Numbered from the stretch's first letter, positions 1 to 9,284 are shown. The stretch: 64,000 bases of DNA from Neobacillus sp. OS1-2 (GCF_030915505.1 NZ_CP133265.1:2818001-2882000), one strand, 5' to 3'. Notes: generated by a model not told the origin, from the letters alone. Translations and numbers: made by a program.

Positions 1-2
1 AT

Positions 3-1115
3 TGGTGGCTTGATAAAGGCATCGATGGATTCCGTGTGGATGCCATTTCCCATATCAAAAAAGAACCAGGCTTCCCGGATATGCCGAATCCGGATCATTT
101 AGATTATGTCCCTTGTTTTCCAAAAATGATGAATGTTGATGGCATTGATGTCTGGTTACAGGAACTGTCTGAGAAAACAATCAAGAACTATGATGTGATG
201 ACCGTTGGCGAGGCTAACGGTGTTGGGCTTGATGATGCTGACCGCTGGGTTGGGGAAGAAAACGGCTATTTCAATATGATTTTTCAATTTGAATTTCTAA
301 ACCTTTGGAATAAGGATGCAGAAGGCGGTACCGATGTTCGCGCTTTGAAAAAGAATTTAACAAAGTGGCAAAATGGACTGGAAGGTAAAGGCTGGAATGC
401 GTTATTCATCGAAAATCATGATCAGCCCCGCCGGGTCTCAAGCTGGGGTGATGACACGAAATATTGGAAAGAAAGCGCCAAAATGCTGGGTGCATTATAC
501 TTTCTGATGAAGGGCACGCCATTTATTTATCAGGGTCAGGAGATCGGGATGACCAATGTTCAATTCCCTTCTATTGAAGATTATAATGATGTTGGCATGG
601 TCAACTTTTATAAAGTGGAAACAGCTAAGGGGCGTCCTCACGATGAGATTATGGAGATCATTTGGAAGCAATGCCGTGACAATGCCCGTACGCCGATGCA
701 ATGGGATGCCACTAAGATGGGCGGTTTTACCACTTCTGATGCAACCTGGCTTGGTGTAAATCCAAACTATCCGGAAATCAACGTTAGGAAACAAATAAAC
801 GATCCCGATTCTATTTTGAATTTTTATAAAAAGTTAATTCAAATACGTAAGGACAATCCATTGTTTGTATACGGAACATATGATTTGCTGCTGCCAAACC
901 ATCCAAGATTATTTGTTTATACACGTAAACTAGGAAGCTCTAAAGCAATTGTCATCAATAATTTCTGTGGAAAAGAAACTAGGTTTAAATTGCCATCAAG
1001 TGTATCCTATAAAACAGCTAATCTTATCCTAAATAATTATCAACTGGCTGATCAGAAATTACGAAAAGAATTCACCCTGAAGCCGTATGAAACAAGAGTA
1101 TATTTATTGAAATAA
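3..1115 (+). CDS. GH13 alpha-glucosidase, 5' end outside window
   Basis: The frame is open from base 3, so only the C-terminal ~370 of an expected ~550 residues are present. The catalytic GH13 motifs are visible: GFRVDAI with the Asp nucleophile (codon at 39-41), TVGEAN with the acid/base Glu, and FIENHDQPR with the third Asp, followed by the C-terminal beta-sandwich. Cytoplasmic enzymes of this subfamily (GH13_31) release glucose from short alpha-glucosides. The residue after the nucleophile is Ala; oligo-1,6-glucosidases usually have Val there, so alpha-1,4 (maltase-like) specificity is the better guess. A GTG at 36 is only an internal Val codon. A strong hairpin follows the stop. The operon partners lie upstream, outside the window. 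Trehalose-6-phosphate hydrolase is the main alternative and is less likely. Confidence 0.93.
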   Translation, partial: WWLDKGIDGFRVDAISHIKKEPGFPDMPNPDHLDYVPCFPKMMNVDGIDVWLQELSEKTIKNYDVMTVGEANGVGLDDADRWVGEENGYFNMIFQFEFLNLWNKDAEGGTDVRALKKNLTKWQNGLEGKGWNALFIENHDQPRRVSSWGDDTKYWKESAKMLGALYFLMKGTPFIYQGQEIGMTNVQFPSIEDYNDVGMVNFYKVETAKGRPHDEIMEIIWKQCRDNARTPMQWDATKMGGFTTSDATWLGVNPNYPEINVRKQINDPDSILNFYKKLIQIRKDNPLFVYGTYDLLLPNHPRLFVYTRKLGSSKAIVINNFCGKETRFKLPSSVSYKTANLILNNYQLADQKLRKEFTLKPYETRVYLLK

Positions 1116-1118
1116 AAC

Positions 1119-1151
1119 AAAAAGACGATTCAACAGACGAATCGTCTTTTT
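1119..1151. terminator. Bidirectional intrinsic terminator
   Basis: Perfect 13-bp stem (arms 1119-1131 and 1139-1151) with A-rich 5' and T-rich 3' ends, so it can end both the alpha-glucosidase and the convergent DoxX transcript. Confidence 0.9.
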
Positions 1152-1163
1152 GTAGCGGTTATG

Positions 1164-1679
1164 TTAAACAGTCACTTTTGCCTTTTCATTGCCTATGCCC
1201 TTTTTGTTCATTTTTCTGATGAAAGGAACCACCCATCTGTCTACACCAATTTTTCCAGCATTATAACCGGCCGCCAAAATGATAAAGCCAAGGAAGATGT
1301 CTGTTGGGTTGTGAGAAACAGTACCAGCTAGGAAGAAGCTGAAGTTCATCACTAAGCCAAAGAACATGGCAGCGGTAGTTAAACAGCCTAAGAGTAAGCC
1401 CAAACCGATTAATAATTCGCCCCAAGGAACAATGAAGTTAAAGATGTGTACGTTTGGAAGGGCAAACCCTTTTAGAAATTCAACATACCATCCGTACACA
1501 ACACTTCCGTCCGGGCCTTTCACCGGATTAGCGGTTGCCCCTTTCAAAAAGCCAGCAGCGTCAAATCCCCCAGTAATTTTGTGCAACCCTGCTGTAAACC
1601 AAGCATATCCAAGATATAATCGTATGACTGTTAAGAGGACGGCAGAGATTTTATTTTCCCTTAAAAATTTGTTAAACAT
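1164..1679 (-). CDS. DoxX family membrane protein
   Basis: A 171-residue integral membrane protein with four hydrophobic segments and the DoxX pattern: RLYLGYAWFTAGLHKI near the N-terminus and a later helix with GELLIGLGLLLG. DoxX proteins sit in the membrane and are linked to redox and thiol-stress complexes; the exact role here is unknown. The start is the ATG at 1679 because GGCGGAAGG lies just upstream; the frame remains open to 1754, but that stretch is polar and has no ribosome site. The gene is monocistronic, convergent with the alpha-glucosidase and divergent from the GGDEF-EAL gene. A TTGAAC / TATAGC pair in the divergent region is a possible promoter. Confidence 0.85.
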   Translation of the reverse strand: MFNKFLRENKISAVLLTVIRLYLGYAWFTAGLHKITGGFDAAGFLKGATANPVKGPDGSVVYGWYVEFLKGFALPNVHIFNFIVPWGELLIGLGLLLGCLTTAAMFFGLVMNFSFFLAGTVSHNPTDIFLGFIILAAGYNAGKIGVDRWVVPFIRKMNKKGIGNEKAKVTV

Positions 1680-1966
1680 AATTCCTTCCGCCTTTCGTTT
1701 ATTATTTGTTTCTCTTTCTACTTCCAATATATTAGATTTTTGCATAAAAAACATGGCTATAGTGATATGTTCGAAGTTTGTTCAAAATGTTTTGACAAAG
1801 GATTGAACAATACAAATCTGTCATATTTTAGGTACATCTTCAATGTGAGGTGAGTAAATACCTTCATCTTGGTAAATCCTTCAATTGTGAAATAAGTCGA
1901 TATTTGTTATTTTTAAGATACCTATCTACTTTTTTACAATAGATTGCAAGGAATAAGGAGAAAACA

Positions 1967-3850
1967 ATGACATCTAAACCTGATAACTTTCATATTCTAT
2001 GGACCGTGATATTTTGTATATTTGTTTTAATAGAGATTTTCGACGTAATGGCTTCATTTCTTTTCCCTACTTTCAATATTTTTCGGTATTTCTCCGTTGT
2101 GTTGCTCCTTGGAACAATCCCTTATCTAATTGTCACAAGAAAAATGTGGATGAAAACGAACGAAGAACTTAAGCAAAATGAACAAAATTTAAATAATATC
2201 TTTGATACTCTTGATGTCGCTATTTGGTCCCATGATTTAAAGTCCAATACACTATTAATTACGTCAGGAATAGAAAAATTATATGGCTATTCATCAAATG
2301 ATTTTAATCATGACCTTCAACTGTGGAAAAAGGTGATCTATCCCGACGATTTACCATTTGTATCCGAGAGGGAACAGAAAGTTGCTAAAGGAGAAGCCGT
2401 CACAAATGAATATAGGATCATTAGACCTGATGGGGAAGTTCGCTGGATCTTAGATAGAGGTTTTCCAACGCTTGATCTTCAAGGGAAGCTTGAACATTTT
2501 AATAGTGTTTTATATGACATCACAGAACGAAAGATGACTGAAGAGACCATTCAGAGATTAGCCTATCATGATTCGCTGACTGGTTTACCGAATCGAAATC
2601 AATTTAGAAATCACCTGAACAAAGTGCTAAATCGAGCTTGTACGAATAAAATGCTGGCTGTACTATTTTTAGATTTGGACCGATTTAAAATTATTAATGA
2701 TACAAAAGGACATACAGTTGGAGATAGAATTCTGCAAAATGTTGCGAACCGGTTAGAATTGGCCGTTCGTGAGGAAGGGTTTGTGTCAAGGCAAGGTGGA
2801 GACGAATTTATTATTTTACTTGATGAAACGGATAAAGAAAAAGCTGCAATAGTAGCCCAGCGTATTCTATATGAATTTTCTAAACCCTTGGAGGTAAATA
2901 ACCAGGAATTTTTCGTTACACCTAGTATTGGAATCAGCCTCTATCCAACAGATGGAAAAGATGAGGAAACCTTAATAAAAAATGCAGACACAGCTATGTA
3001 CCAGGCGAAAGAACGTGGGAAAAATAATTTCCAGTTCTATTCCTCTAATCTAAATGGCCAATCTGTCCGGAAGATGGAGCTTGAAAATGGGTTAAGAAAA
3101 GCGCTGGAAAATGATCAATTGACGCTTCATTATCAACCGCAGATGTCCTTGGTAACAGGGGAATTAGTGGGCATAGAAGCGTTAATTCGCTGGCAGCATC
3201 CCGAGCATGGGTTTATCGCACCTTCTGAATTTATTCCACTGGCGGAGGAAACAGGTCTGATTGTTCCAATCGGAAAATGGGTCTTGTGGAATGCTTGCCA
3301 ACAAAGAAAGGCTTGGGAAAATGCTGGACTTTGTGATGTTCCAATAGCCGTCAATGTTTCGGTTCGTCAATTTGAGGATGACCATTTGATCGAATATATT
3401 TCAACCGTATTGGATGAAGTGGGCCTGAATGCAACCCAATTAGAATTGGAAATCACCGAAAGTATTATGCAAAACTTAGAGAATTCAACGATTATTCTAA
3501 ATCAGTTGAAAGAACTTGGTGTATGGCTTTCCATCGATGATTTTGGAACGGGTTATTCCTCGTTGAGTTATTTAAAATATCTACCGATTGATAAAATAAA
3601 AATTGATAAATCCTTTGTGGATGATATCCTTTATCATTCAAATCAAGGTGTGATGGTAAAAACGATTATTGATATGGGCTTAAATTTGAATTTTACCGTT
3701 ATTGCTGAGGGGATTGAGACAGATGAGCAACTTTCCTTTCTAAAGGAAAATGCTTGTAAGGTTGGTCAAGGCTATTTATTTAGCAAACCTCTCCCTGCCA
3801 TTGAAATGCAAAATTTCCTTATTAATAGAAAAAGTGGTATCCTCCTTTAA
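1967..3850 (+). CDS. Membrane PAS-GGDEF-EAL cyclic-di-GMP protein
   Basis: 627 residues. Two N-terminal membrane helices (about residues 8-65) are followed by a PAS/PAC sensor domain (about 75-190), a GGDEF domain with intact RQGGDEF, and an EAL domain with GIEALIRW, ITESIMQN, DDFGTGYSS and KIDKSFV, all with catalytic-type residues. Both synthesis and hydrolysis of cyclic-di-GMP are therefore possible; in tandem proteins of this type one activity often dominates, and the sequence does not say which. The ATG at 1967 is preceded by AAGGAG. A TACAAT -10-like hexamer lies about 30 bp upstream. The gene stands alone, and its terminator overlaps the stop codon. Confidence 0.93.
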   Translation: MTSKPDNFHILWTVIFCIFVLIEIFDVMASFLFPTFNIFRYFSVVLLLGTIPYLIVTRKMWMKTNEELKQNEQNLNNIFDTLDVAIWSHDLKSNTLLITSGIEKLYGYSSNDFNHDLQLWKKVIYPDDLPFVSEREQKVAKGEAVTNEYRIIRPDGEVRWILDRGFPTLDLQGKLEHFNSVLYDITERKMTEETIQRLAYHDSLTGLPNRNQFRNHLNKVLNRACTNKMLAVLFLDLDRFKIINDTKGHTVGDRILQNVANRLELAVREEGFVSRQGGDEFIILLDETDKEKAAIVAQRILYEFSKPLEVNNQEFFVTPSIGISLYPTDGKDEETLIKNADTAMYQAKERGKNNFQFYSSNLNGQSVRKMELENGLRKALENDQLTLHYQPQMSLVTGELVGIEALIRWQHPEHGFIAPSEFIPLAEETGLIVPIGKWVLWNACQQRKAWENAGLCDVPIAVNVSVRQFEDDHLIEYISTVLDEVGLNATQLELEITESIMQNLENSTIILNQLKELGVWLSIDDFGTGYSSLSYLKYLPIDKIKIDKSFVDDILYHSNQGVMVKTIIDMGLNLNFTVIAEGIETDEQLSFLKENACKVGQGYLFSKPLPAIEMQNFLINRKSGILL

Positions 3851-3868
3851 TGTTGGATACCACTTTTT
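3829..3868 (+). terminator. Intrinsic terminator overlapping stop codon
   Basis: 14-bp perfect stem AAAAAGTGGTATCC / GGATACCACTTTTT with a 12-nt loop. The left arm lies in the last codons of the GGDEF-EAL gene. Confidence 0.88.
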
Positions 3869-3944
3869 CTATTTTCCGCCGATAAATGTCCAGCCAAAGG
3901 GCTAGGTCTATATAGAGCAGCCAGGAAATAACGATTTTCCTGTT

Positions 3945-4334
3945 CTATTCTCCCCACTTCATCGCGACTGTTAAGGTGCAGCAATTATGGGGATGCTGTT
4001 GGGTTGGCTGTGTGGTTAAATTGAAATTCACCCCAGATGGTGTAAACTTCGTGATTACAGGGACTTTTAGGCCAATGGATTTAATCATTTGATCGACTTC
4101 TGTATTTTTCCCTTGCTGGGCAGCACTCATCATTTTTTTGGCAAAACCAGTATCGCCCAAGCGGTCTAAAAGAATACTTCCTTGTTCCATTAATAGCCGA
4201 AATGACTTTACTGAGCCAGCAAATATTTTGGTGTCAACCGGCGGATAGGTGCGGGGAATTGGATAGCCTGCCAAGTATGTTGGATAGGGTGGTAGCGGGT
4301 GAACAGTCGGATAATAATAAGGATTATAGAACAT
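3945..4334 (-). CDS. Probable spore coat-associated protein (YuzC-like)
   Basis: 129 residues. The N-terminus is Tyr/Pro-rich (MFYNPYYYPTVHPLPPYP), followed by a helical region (VKSFRLLMEQGSILLDRLG) and a C-terminus with HPHNCCTLTVAMKWGE. This composition resembles small inner-coat proteins such as B. subtilis YuzC, but that match is from memory and unverified. A very good ribosome site (AAGGAAGGAG) precedes the ATG. The upstream sequence matches a sigma-K promoter (see 4374-4401), which independently supports late mother-cell expression. It could also be a general spore protein of unknown role. Confidence 0.6.
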   Translation of the reverse strand: MFYNPYYYPTVHPLPPYPTYLAGYPIPRTYPPVDTKIFAGSVKSFRLLMEQGSILLDRLGDTGFAKKMMSAAQQGKNTEVDQMIKSIGLKVPVITKFTPSGVNFNLTTQPTQQHPHNCCTLTVAMKWGE

Positions 4335-4373
4335 TCTTTACTCTCCTTCCTTAAAGAAAAGCACAAGGCAATA

Positions 4374-4401
4374 TACGGTATGAAATTTCCAGACCTTTGG
4401 T
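4374..4401 (-). promoter_or_regulatory. Sigma-K-type promoter of the coat-like gene
   Basis: On the minus strand AC, 17 nt, then CATACCGTA, matching the sigma-K pattern AC-N16/17-CATANNNTA. It lies about 40 bp upstream of the ATG at 4334. Confidence 0.7.
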
Positions 4402-4508
4402 TACCTGGAATTTAAAATGGAAACGTGATACAAATCACCGTAATGATTGTCAATTTTTGTTAAATTATTACTGAATTCAAAATTTTCTTGAAATCAGGAG
4501 GGGAAAGA

Positions 4509-5435
4509 GTGACGATTAAACGCTTAGCATTCATCAGCATACTACTAACCTATGTATTAATCGTATTTGGGGGCTACGTGGCTTCCTCAAATTCGGGTAT
4601 GGGATGTGGACCAGAATGGCCATTATGTAATGGAGACGTCGTCCCAACTTTAAAAGGGGATACATTGATTGAGTTTGCCCACCGATTTATCGGAGCAGTG
4701 CTTGGGGGGATCACCATCTGGTTATTTTTTAAGTTCATTCGTGCAAAGGTCGAATTAACTGCTAGGTTAGTAACATTTTTTATGCTTGTATTGCTGATTG
4801 TTCAGGTGCTTCTAGGAGCTATAGTGGTCGTTCGCGACTTGCCTTCGATCATGATTACCATTCATTTACTGGTGGCGATGCTTTTTCTGGCGAGTCTTAT
4901 TTGGATTTGGAGTTATCCCGGCCTTGAGGAAAACTCTTTGCAAAGCCATTCCACGAAAGAGCGGCATGGCCCAGTTATCAAGCATCTAAACTTCCTATTT
5001 GTGCTCCTTTTGCTGACACTTGCATTTGGTGCATATATCAAGCACGAATCCTACGGTTTAGCCTGTGGGTGGCTTGGCTGCAGGCAATCATTTCTTCCCA
5101 GTACAACTCCTGAATTATTGCAGACCATACATCGCGGTGTAGCAGTCCTATCTACTCTTTATATTCTTGTCCTAACTTATTGGTCATTTGTAAAAGGATG
5201 GGGTAGGGGTCTACAAAGGCGTCTTGTGCTCTGTTCCCTGACCGTGCTTTTTCAACTGTTGGTTGGTACAATTGTCGTGTTGAAAATGATTGACCTCCCA
5301 TGGGCAGTCCTACACCTTGCCGTGGCAACAGGTTTGTTTGCTTTTGTTAGTGAAACAAGGATTTATCTGGGGAACAGAATTATGAAGGCTAACACGACCG
5401 TATTGTCGAACGGAAAATGGAGGAATCTCGAATAA
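4509..5435 (+). CDS. ctaA: Heme A synthase (CtaA/COX15 family)
   Basis: 308 residues with about eight membrane helices. CtaA oxidises the heme O methyl group to make heme A for aa3-type oxidases. Visible features are the two extracellular Cys pairs (GCGPEWPLC and ACGWLGC) and the heme-ligand histidines in FAHRF, IHLLVA, IHRGVA and LHLAVA. The start is GTG at 4509: AGGAGGGG lies 4496-4503, downstream of the TTG at 4488, so the longer frame cannot be right. No ctaB or cytochrome oxidase gene is adjacent, so this may be a stand-alone or second copy. A loose CodY-like sequence (12 of 15) sits just before the ribosome site and may be chance. Confidence 0.88.
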   Translation: MTIKRLAFISILLTYVLIVFGGYVASSNSGMGCGPEWPLCNGDVVPTLKGDTLIEFAHRFIGAVLGGITIWLFFKFIRAKVELTARLVTFFMLVLLIVQVLLGAIVVVRDLPSIMITIHLLVAMLFLASLIWIWSYPGLEENSLQSHSTKERHGPVIKHLNFLFVLLLLTLAFGAYIKHESYGLACGWLGCRQSFLPSTTPELLQTIHRGVAVLSTLYILVLTYWSFVKGWGRGLQRRLVLCSLTVLFQLLVGTIVVLKMIDLPWAVLHLAVATGLFAFVSETRIYLGNRIMKANTTVLSNGKWRNLE

Positions 5436-5439
5436 TGAT

Positions 5440-5472
5440 GCAAGCACTTGGATAGTTGGTCCAAGTGCTTGC
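5440..5472. terminator. Convergent hairpin between ctaA and DUF4097 gene
   Basis: 13-bp perfect stem with 7-nt loop (arms 5440-5452, 5460-5472). The T-runs are weak on both strands, so termination efficiency is uncertain. Confidence 0.6.
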
Positions 5473-5477
5473 TTATG

Positions 5478-6353
5478 TTAATGAATCTTAATATTGCCAC
5501 TAGAAACATCAAGGTCGATTTTATATTTACCAGAACCATGTTTGCCCTGGATACTGTGTTTATTAACCTCTTTTGTGGTCAAAGGAAAATCACAAGAAAT
5601 GGTGCCGCTGCTGACATCACTACTAAGGGTAAAATCAGCATGATCAGGTAAATCAAGTCCGACATTCCCTGAGCTTACATCCATTTTAATCGAATCTGCT
5701 AATTTGTCCATTTGGATATTTAGCCTTCCAGATGATACATCTGCCTCAACTGCCCCAATATAATGTTTGATATCCATGTTGCCGGAACTAAGGTCAAAAG
5801 TGCCTGTTTCCGTTTTTAGGGAATCAATCTTCACATTTCCAGAGCCAATATCCTGACTCCAGCGTTTAGCAATTAGATTTTTGAAATCCATGTTCCCGGA
5901 ACCAATATCAATGGTTACCTCATTTAATTTCATCGGCTTTTCTTTAGACTGTCCGGAAAAATTTACATTTCCTGAACCCAAATCGATGGTCATATTTCGG
6001 TCGAAATCCTGAGGAATATAAATTTTAAGCTTCGATTTTTCTGTGAACGGTGTCCAGTCGAAAAAATGGAAACCCTTGCTTCTTACGGAAACTTCCACAG
6101 TATCCCCATTTTCTGCAACCTTCAATAGTTGCTTCCCGTTATAAACGGCCTTTAAATTAGTGCGATCTTCAGGAATAATGGTTGTACTGACACTTGAAAC
6201 ATCTACTTTAATGGTCTGAATATCATTTGAAATAGCTGCTTGCCCGTCTTTATTTCCTTCACTGCCAGCGCCAAATACATCAAAGCGCTGGGCCTGATTG
6301 AACACTATATATAACCCGGTAATCACCAATAGTAATATCAATATTCTCTTCAC
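5478..6353 (-). CDS. Membrane-anchored DUF4097 beta-repeat protein
   Basis: 291 residues: one N-terminal membrane helix (KRILILLLVITGLYIVF), then a ladder of short beta repeats with recurring DVSSGN / DIGSGN motifs, the signature of the DUF4097 putative-adhesin family seen with envelope-stress (LiaI/PspC-like) systems. The repeat-rich part should lie outside the membrane. The start is taken as GTG at 6353 because AAGGGG is 9 nt upstream; the ATG at 6362 touches that same Shine-Dalgarno sequence and is unlikely. The gene is alone, convergent with ctaA and divergent from the rhodanese gene. No stress regulator is adjacent. Confidence 0.8.
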   Translation of the reverse strand: MKRILILLLVITGLYIVFNQAQRFDVFGAGSEGNKDGQAAISNDIQTIKVDVSSVSTTIIPEDRTNLKAVYNGKQLLKVAENGDTVEVSVRSKGFHFFDWTPFTEKSKLKIYIPQDFDRNMTIDLGSGNVNFSGQSKEKPMKLNEVTIDIGSGNMDFKNLIAKRWSQDIGSGNVKIDSLKTETGTFDLSSGNMDIKHYIGAVEADVSSGRLNIQMDKLADSIKMDVSSGNVGLDLPDHADFTLSSDVSSGTISCDFPLTTKEVNKHSIQGKHGSGKYKIDLDVSSGNIKIH

Positions 6354-6570
6354 TTTTAACATCCCCTTTTCTTCGTACACTTTCTATATATATCATAAGA
6401 AATCCTTCATCTTTCTTCCATGTACTGGAGAATTATTTTTATCTAAGGCTTGAGGTGTATTTAAGTGGTTCAGTTCCAATAAATGCCCCGTATTTTTTCG
6501 ATTATCGAAGGATTTTTTCGTTTCGCGATTAGAAATTGTGTTATTCTTTTTATTGGAGGTGTAGACAAAA

Positions 6571-6903
6571 ATGACTTACAAAAAAATATCACCAAAGGAA
6601 CTCCATGAAAGGCTGCAAAGTGAGGAAAAGCTAGTCCTTCTGGATGTTCGGTCGAAAGAAAAATTTAATGAATTTCATATAAAGGAAAGCTGCAATCTAC
6701 CCAAGACGGTTATTTTTCAATTAGGCGAGGAAGAGGGTACACCACTATCCTTACCGAAAGGCCAAGATATCATCGTCACCTGTACAACAGGTAACTCCGC
6801 AGCAAAATGCGCCGCGATCCTAGACGATCATGACTATCGTGTGACCGTTTTGGATGGAGGTCTGACGGCGTGGAAGGCGTATCTGGGTTCACAGGAAGAT
6901 TGA
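6571..6903 (+). CDS. Single-domain rhodanese-like protein
   Basis: 110 residues, one rhodanese domain. LLDVRSKEKFNEFHI is the typical entry motif and VTCTTGNSAAKCA holds the active-site Cys loop; the sixth loop position is Ser rather than the common Arg. Such proteins carry persulfide sulfur. A strong GGAGGTG precedes the ATG. The gene leads a same-strand run with a BASS transporter 16 bp downstream and an NCS2 permease, so co-transcription is likely, although the shared function is not evident. Confidence 0.88.
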   Translation: MTYKKISPKELHERLQSEEKLVLLDVRSKEKFNEFHIKESCNLPKTVIFQLGEEEGTPLSLPKGQDIIVTCTTGNSAAKCAAILDDHDYRVTVLDGGLTAWKAYLGSQED

Positions 6904-6919
6904 TGGGTAGTAGACTGAC

Positions 6920-7888
6920 ATGCTGAAAAGACTTAATCAAAAACTGCAAAAGGTTATGCCGCTCATCACTCCTGTCAGTGTCGTATTGGGTATACTGCTT
7001 AGCGCCTACCTAAAGGATTTTTCTTATTTAATTCCGTGGATTTTTGCCTTTATTACATTTGCTGGCAGTTTAGGATCCAACTTCAAATCACTGAAAGATG
7101 TAGTTTTACATCCGTTTCCCATTTTCCTAACGATGTTAATCCTGCATGTCCTCATGCCGCTTTGGGCCTGGGGGGTCGGTCATATTGTTTTTACTGATGA
7201 TGTCTATACCATTACGGGTCTTGTATTAGGAATGGTGATCCCAACAGGCATTACAAGTATGATGTGGGCGTCCATCTATAAAGGGAACATTCCTCTGGTT
7301 TTATCAGTGATATTAATTGATACATTACTCTCTCCAATCCTTGTTCCGCTCTCAATGTCTCTTTTTGTCGGCCAATCGGTCGAAATGGATTTCTTCGGGA
7401 TGTTAAAAGGATTGTTGGGAATGATTGTCATCCCTTCCGTTATCGGGATGCTGCTAAACCAAGCAACAAAAGGGAAAATCAATGATCATTTAGGTGCTAA
7501 TCTTGCGCCAATTTCTAAAATTGCTCTCGGTATTGTTGTAGCACTTAATGGTGCAGTCGTTGCCCCCTATTTAAAACATATCAACCTGAAACTTCTTGTC
7601 ATCATGGTGACCGTCTTTTTTATCGCCTTAATAGGATATGTCCTTTCCTTCCTTTTAGGCCGGTTGATGAAAAGAGATCGAGATACAGTGATCACCATGA
7701 CTTTTACAGGTGGAATGAGAAATATCAGTGCTGGTGCCGTCATAGCTGTATCCTTTTTTCCAGCTGCGGTAGCTGTCCCTGTCATTGTTGGGATGCTGTT
7801 TCAACAGGTGCTTGCCTCAACAAATGGCCATTTTATCGATCGCTTTTATCATAAAAAGGTGAAAAAAACGGGATCTGTAGCCTTATAA
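6920..7888 (+). CDS. Bile acid:sodium symporter (BASS) family transporter
   Basis: 322 residues with 9-10 membrane helices. Family-type segments include GSNFKSLKDVVLHPFP, VIPTGITSMMWASI and MTFTGGMRNISAGA, the last matching the region around the crossover helix that binds sodium. The B. subtilis counterpart would be YocS-like. The substrate is unknown; pantoate, organic acids and sulfonates are precedents in the family. The ATG at 6920 has only a weak ribosome site, consistent with coupling to the rhodanese gene just upstream. Confidence 0.82.
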   Translation: MLKRLNQKLQKVMPLITPVSVVLGILLSAYLKDFSYLIPWIFAFITFAGSLGSNFKSLKDVVLHPFPIFLTMLILHVLMPLWAWGVGHIVFTDDVYTITGLVLGMVIPTGITSMMWASIYKGNIPLVLSVILIDTLLSPILVPLSMSLFVGQSVEMDFFGMLKGLLGMIVIPSVIGMLLNQATKGKINDHLGANLAPISKIALGIVVALNGAVVAPYLKHINLKLLVIMVTVFFIALIGYVLSFLLGRLMKRDRDTVITMTFTGGMRNISAGAVIAVSFFPAAVAVPVIVGMLFQQVLASTNGHFIDRFYHKKVKKTGSVAL

Positions 7889-7909
7889 GAAGAGAAGGTG
7901 TTTTTTTAC

Positions 7910-9226
7910 ATGAATGACTTAACTAAAAGGGACAGTGGCTTTTTGTCAGGGGTGCAGGGGATCCAGTGGGCAGTCTTTATGCTCACCAATGTGATTGCTG
8001 TACCCGTTGTCGTGGGGGCGGCGTTTCATATGCCGCCTTCAGATATTTCATCCTTTATGCAGCGGATGCTATTTGTCTCTGGTGCCGCAACGTTAATCCA
8101 AGTGTTTATGGGCCATCGTCTGCCGGTTGTCGAAGGGGCGGCGGGGATGTGGTGGGCGATATTTATTCTGCTTGGGACAATGAGTGCACCGACTGAGCAA
8201 GGCCTTTTACTGCAACAATTGGAAATGGGTCTGATCATTGCTGGCTTATTTTTAGCTATATTGGGATTTTTACCCATTATCGAAAAAGTTCGTTTGCTCT
8301 TTACCCCAATTGTGACAGGAGTATATTTGATCCTTCTGGTCGCCCAGCTGAGCGGCTCCTTTTTTAAGAGTATTCTTGGTATCACTGCGACAGGGCAATT
8401 AAATGGGAAAATCGCGTTTATTTGTTTCGTTGAAATTATCATTATCTTGTTATTCTCCTTAAAAGTAAAGGGAATATGGAAGAGTATGGGGCCACTGGTC
8501 GGCATTGTTGTCGGCTGGTTGCTGTTTCACTTTTTCGGATTACTTCATCTCGGAAAGACCTACGAGCCAACAAGCTGGTTTATGGTACCTAAATTATTGG
8601 AATGGGGTTCTCCGAAATTTGATGTCGGGATTGTCCTGACGTCCATCATTACCTCGGTCGTTCTTATCTCAAACGTTATTGCCAGCATCCTTGTGGTAGG
8701 AATTGCGCTTGAAAGGGAAATCCAGCCGAAGCAGTATCAAAAAGGGATTTTCGGTAACGGAGTTAATTTATTCGTTTCCGGAATCTTCTCAGTTGTGGGT
8801 GTTGTTCCTTTATCCGTTTCGGCAGGTTTTATTACCACAACAGGCATTAAGAAGATGCGACCGCTTGTAATCGGTGCTATCCTGATTATGGCTGCAGGTT
8901 TTTTCCCTTATATCGGCGGGTTTTTATCAACATTGCCATTAGAGGTTGCCTATGCTTCCTTGTTTATTCCTTTTTCGCAAATGATGGGCTTCGGAATTCG
9001 CGACCTAATGGGGCAGGAACCATCATCACGGAATTTACTTGTGATAGGCCTTTCCTTAATGGTCGGAATTGGCATGATGTTTATGCCGCCACAAGGCTTT
9101 GAAAGTGTGGCACCATGGCTCAGAAATATCGTCGCCAATGGACTCTTAGTCGGATTGATTTTTTGTTTATTACTTGAACATGTGCTTTTTCGGGAAAAGA
9201 AGGGTGCAATTAGTGCAAATAATTAA
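7910..9226 (+). CDS. NCS2-family nucleobase permease
   Basis: 438 residues, 12 or more membrane helices. VEGAAGMWWA matches the conserved Glu region of nucleobase:cation symporters, and VSAGFITTTG occupies the position of the NCS2 signature [QEP]Nx(G)xxxxT[RKG]; here the Asn position is Ser and the preceding residue Val. The overall pattern resembles the divergent YbbY-type branch. The likely substrate is a purine, uracil or urate. The start is ATG 7910, with AGAGAAGG 11 nt upstream; GTG 7898 lies inside that ribosome site. It is the last gene of the rhodanese-BASS-permease run. Confidence 0.85.
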   Translation: MNDLTKRDSGFLSGVQGIQWAVFMLTNVIAVPVVVGAAFHMPPSDISSFMQRMLFVSGAATLIQVFMGHRLPVVEGAAGMWWAIFILLGTMSAPTEQGLLLQQLEMGLIIAGLFLAILGFLPIIEKVRLLFTPIVTGVYLILLVAQLSGSFFKSILGITATGQLNGKIAFICFVEIIIILLFSLKVKGIWKSMGPLVGIVVGWLLFHFFGLLHLGKTYEPTSWFMVPKLLEWGSPKFDVGIVLTSIITSVVLISNVIASILVVGIALEREIQPKQYQKGIFGNGVNLFVSGIFSVVGVVPLSVSAGFITTTGIKKMRPLVIGAILIMAAGFFPYIGGFLSTLPLEVAYASLFIPFSQMMGFGIRDLMGQEPSSRNLLVIGLSLMVGIGMMFMPPQGFESVAPWLRNIVANGLLVGLIFCLLLEHVLFREKKGAISANN

Positions 9227-9234
9227 ATGAGTGA

Positions 9235-9274
9235 AACATCTCCTTGGGGACATTTATGAGGGGGTGTTTTTTTA
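9235..9274 (+). terminator. Intrinsic terminator after the NCS2 permease
   Basis: 9-bp stem (9235-9243 with 9260-9268, two G-U pairs) followed by a run of T. Confidence 0.75.
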
Positions 9275-9284
9275 CCTTTTCAGT

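Noticed and set aside
5448-5651. 67-codon plus-strand ORF
   Set aside because: Lies antisense within the DUF4097 gene and has no ribosome site.
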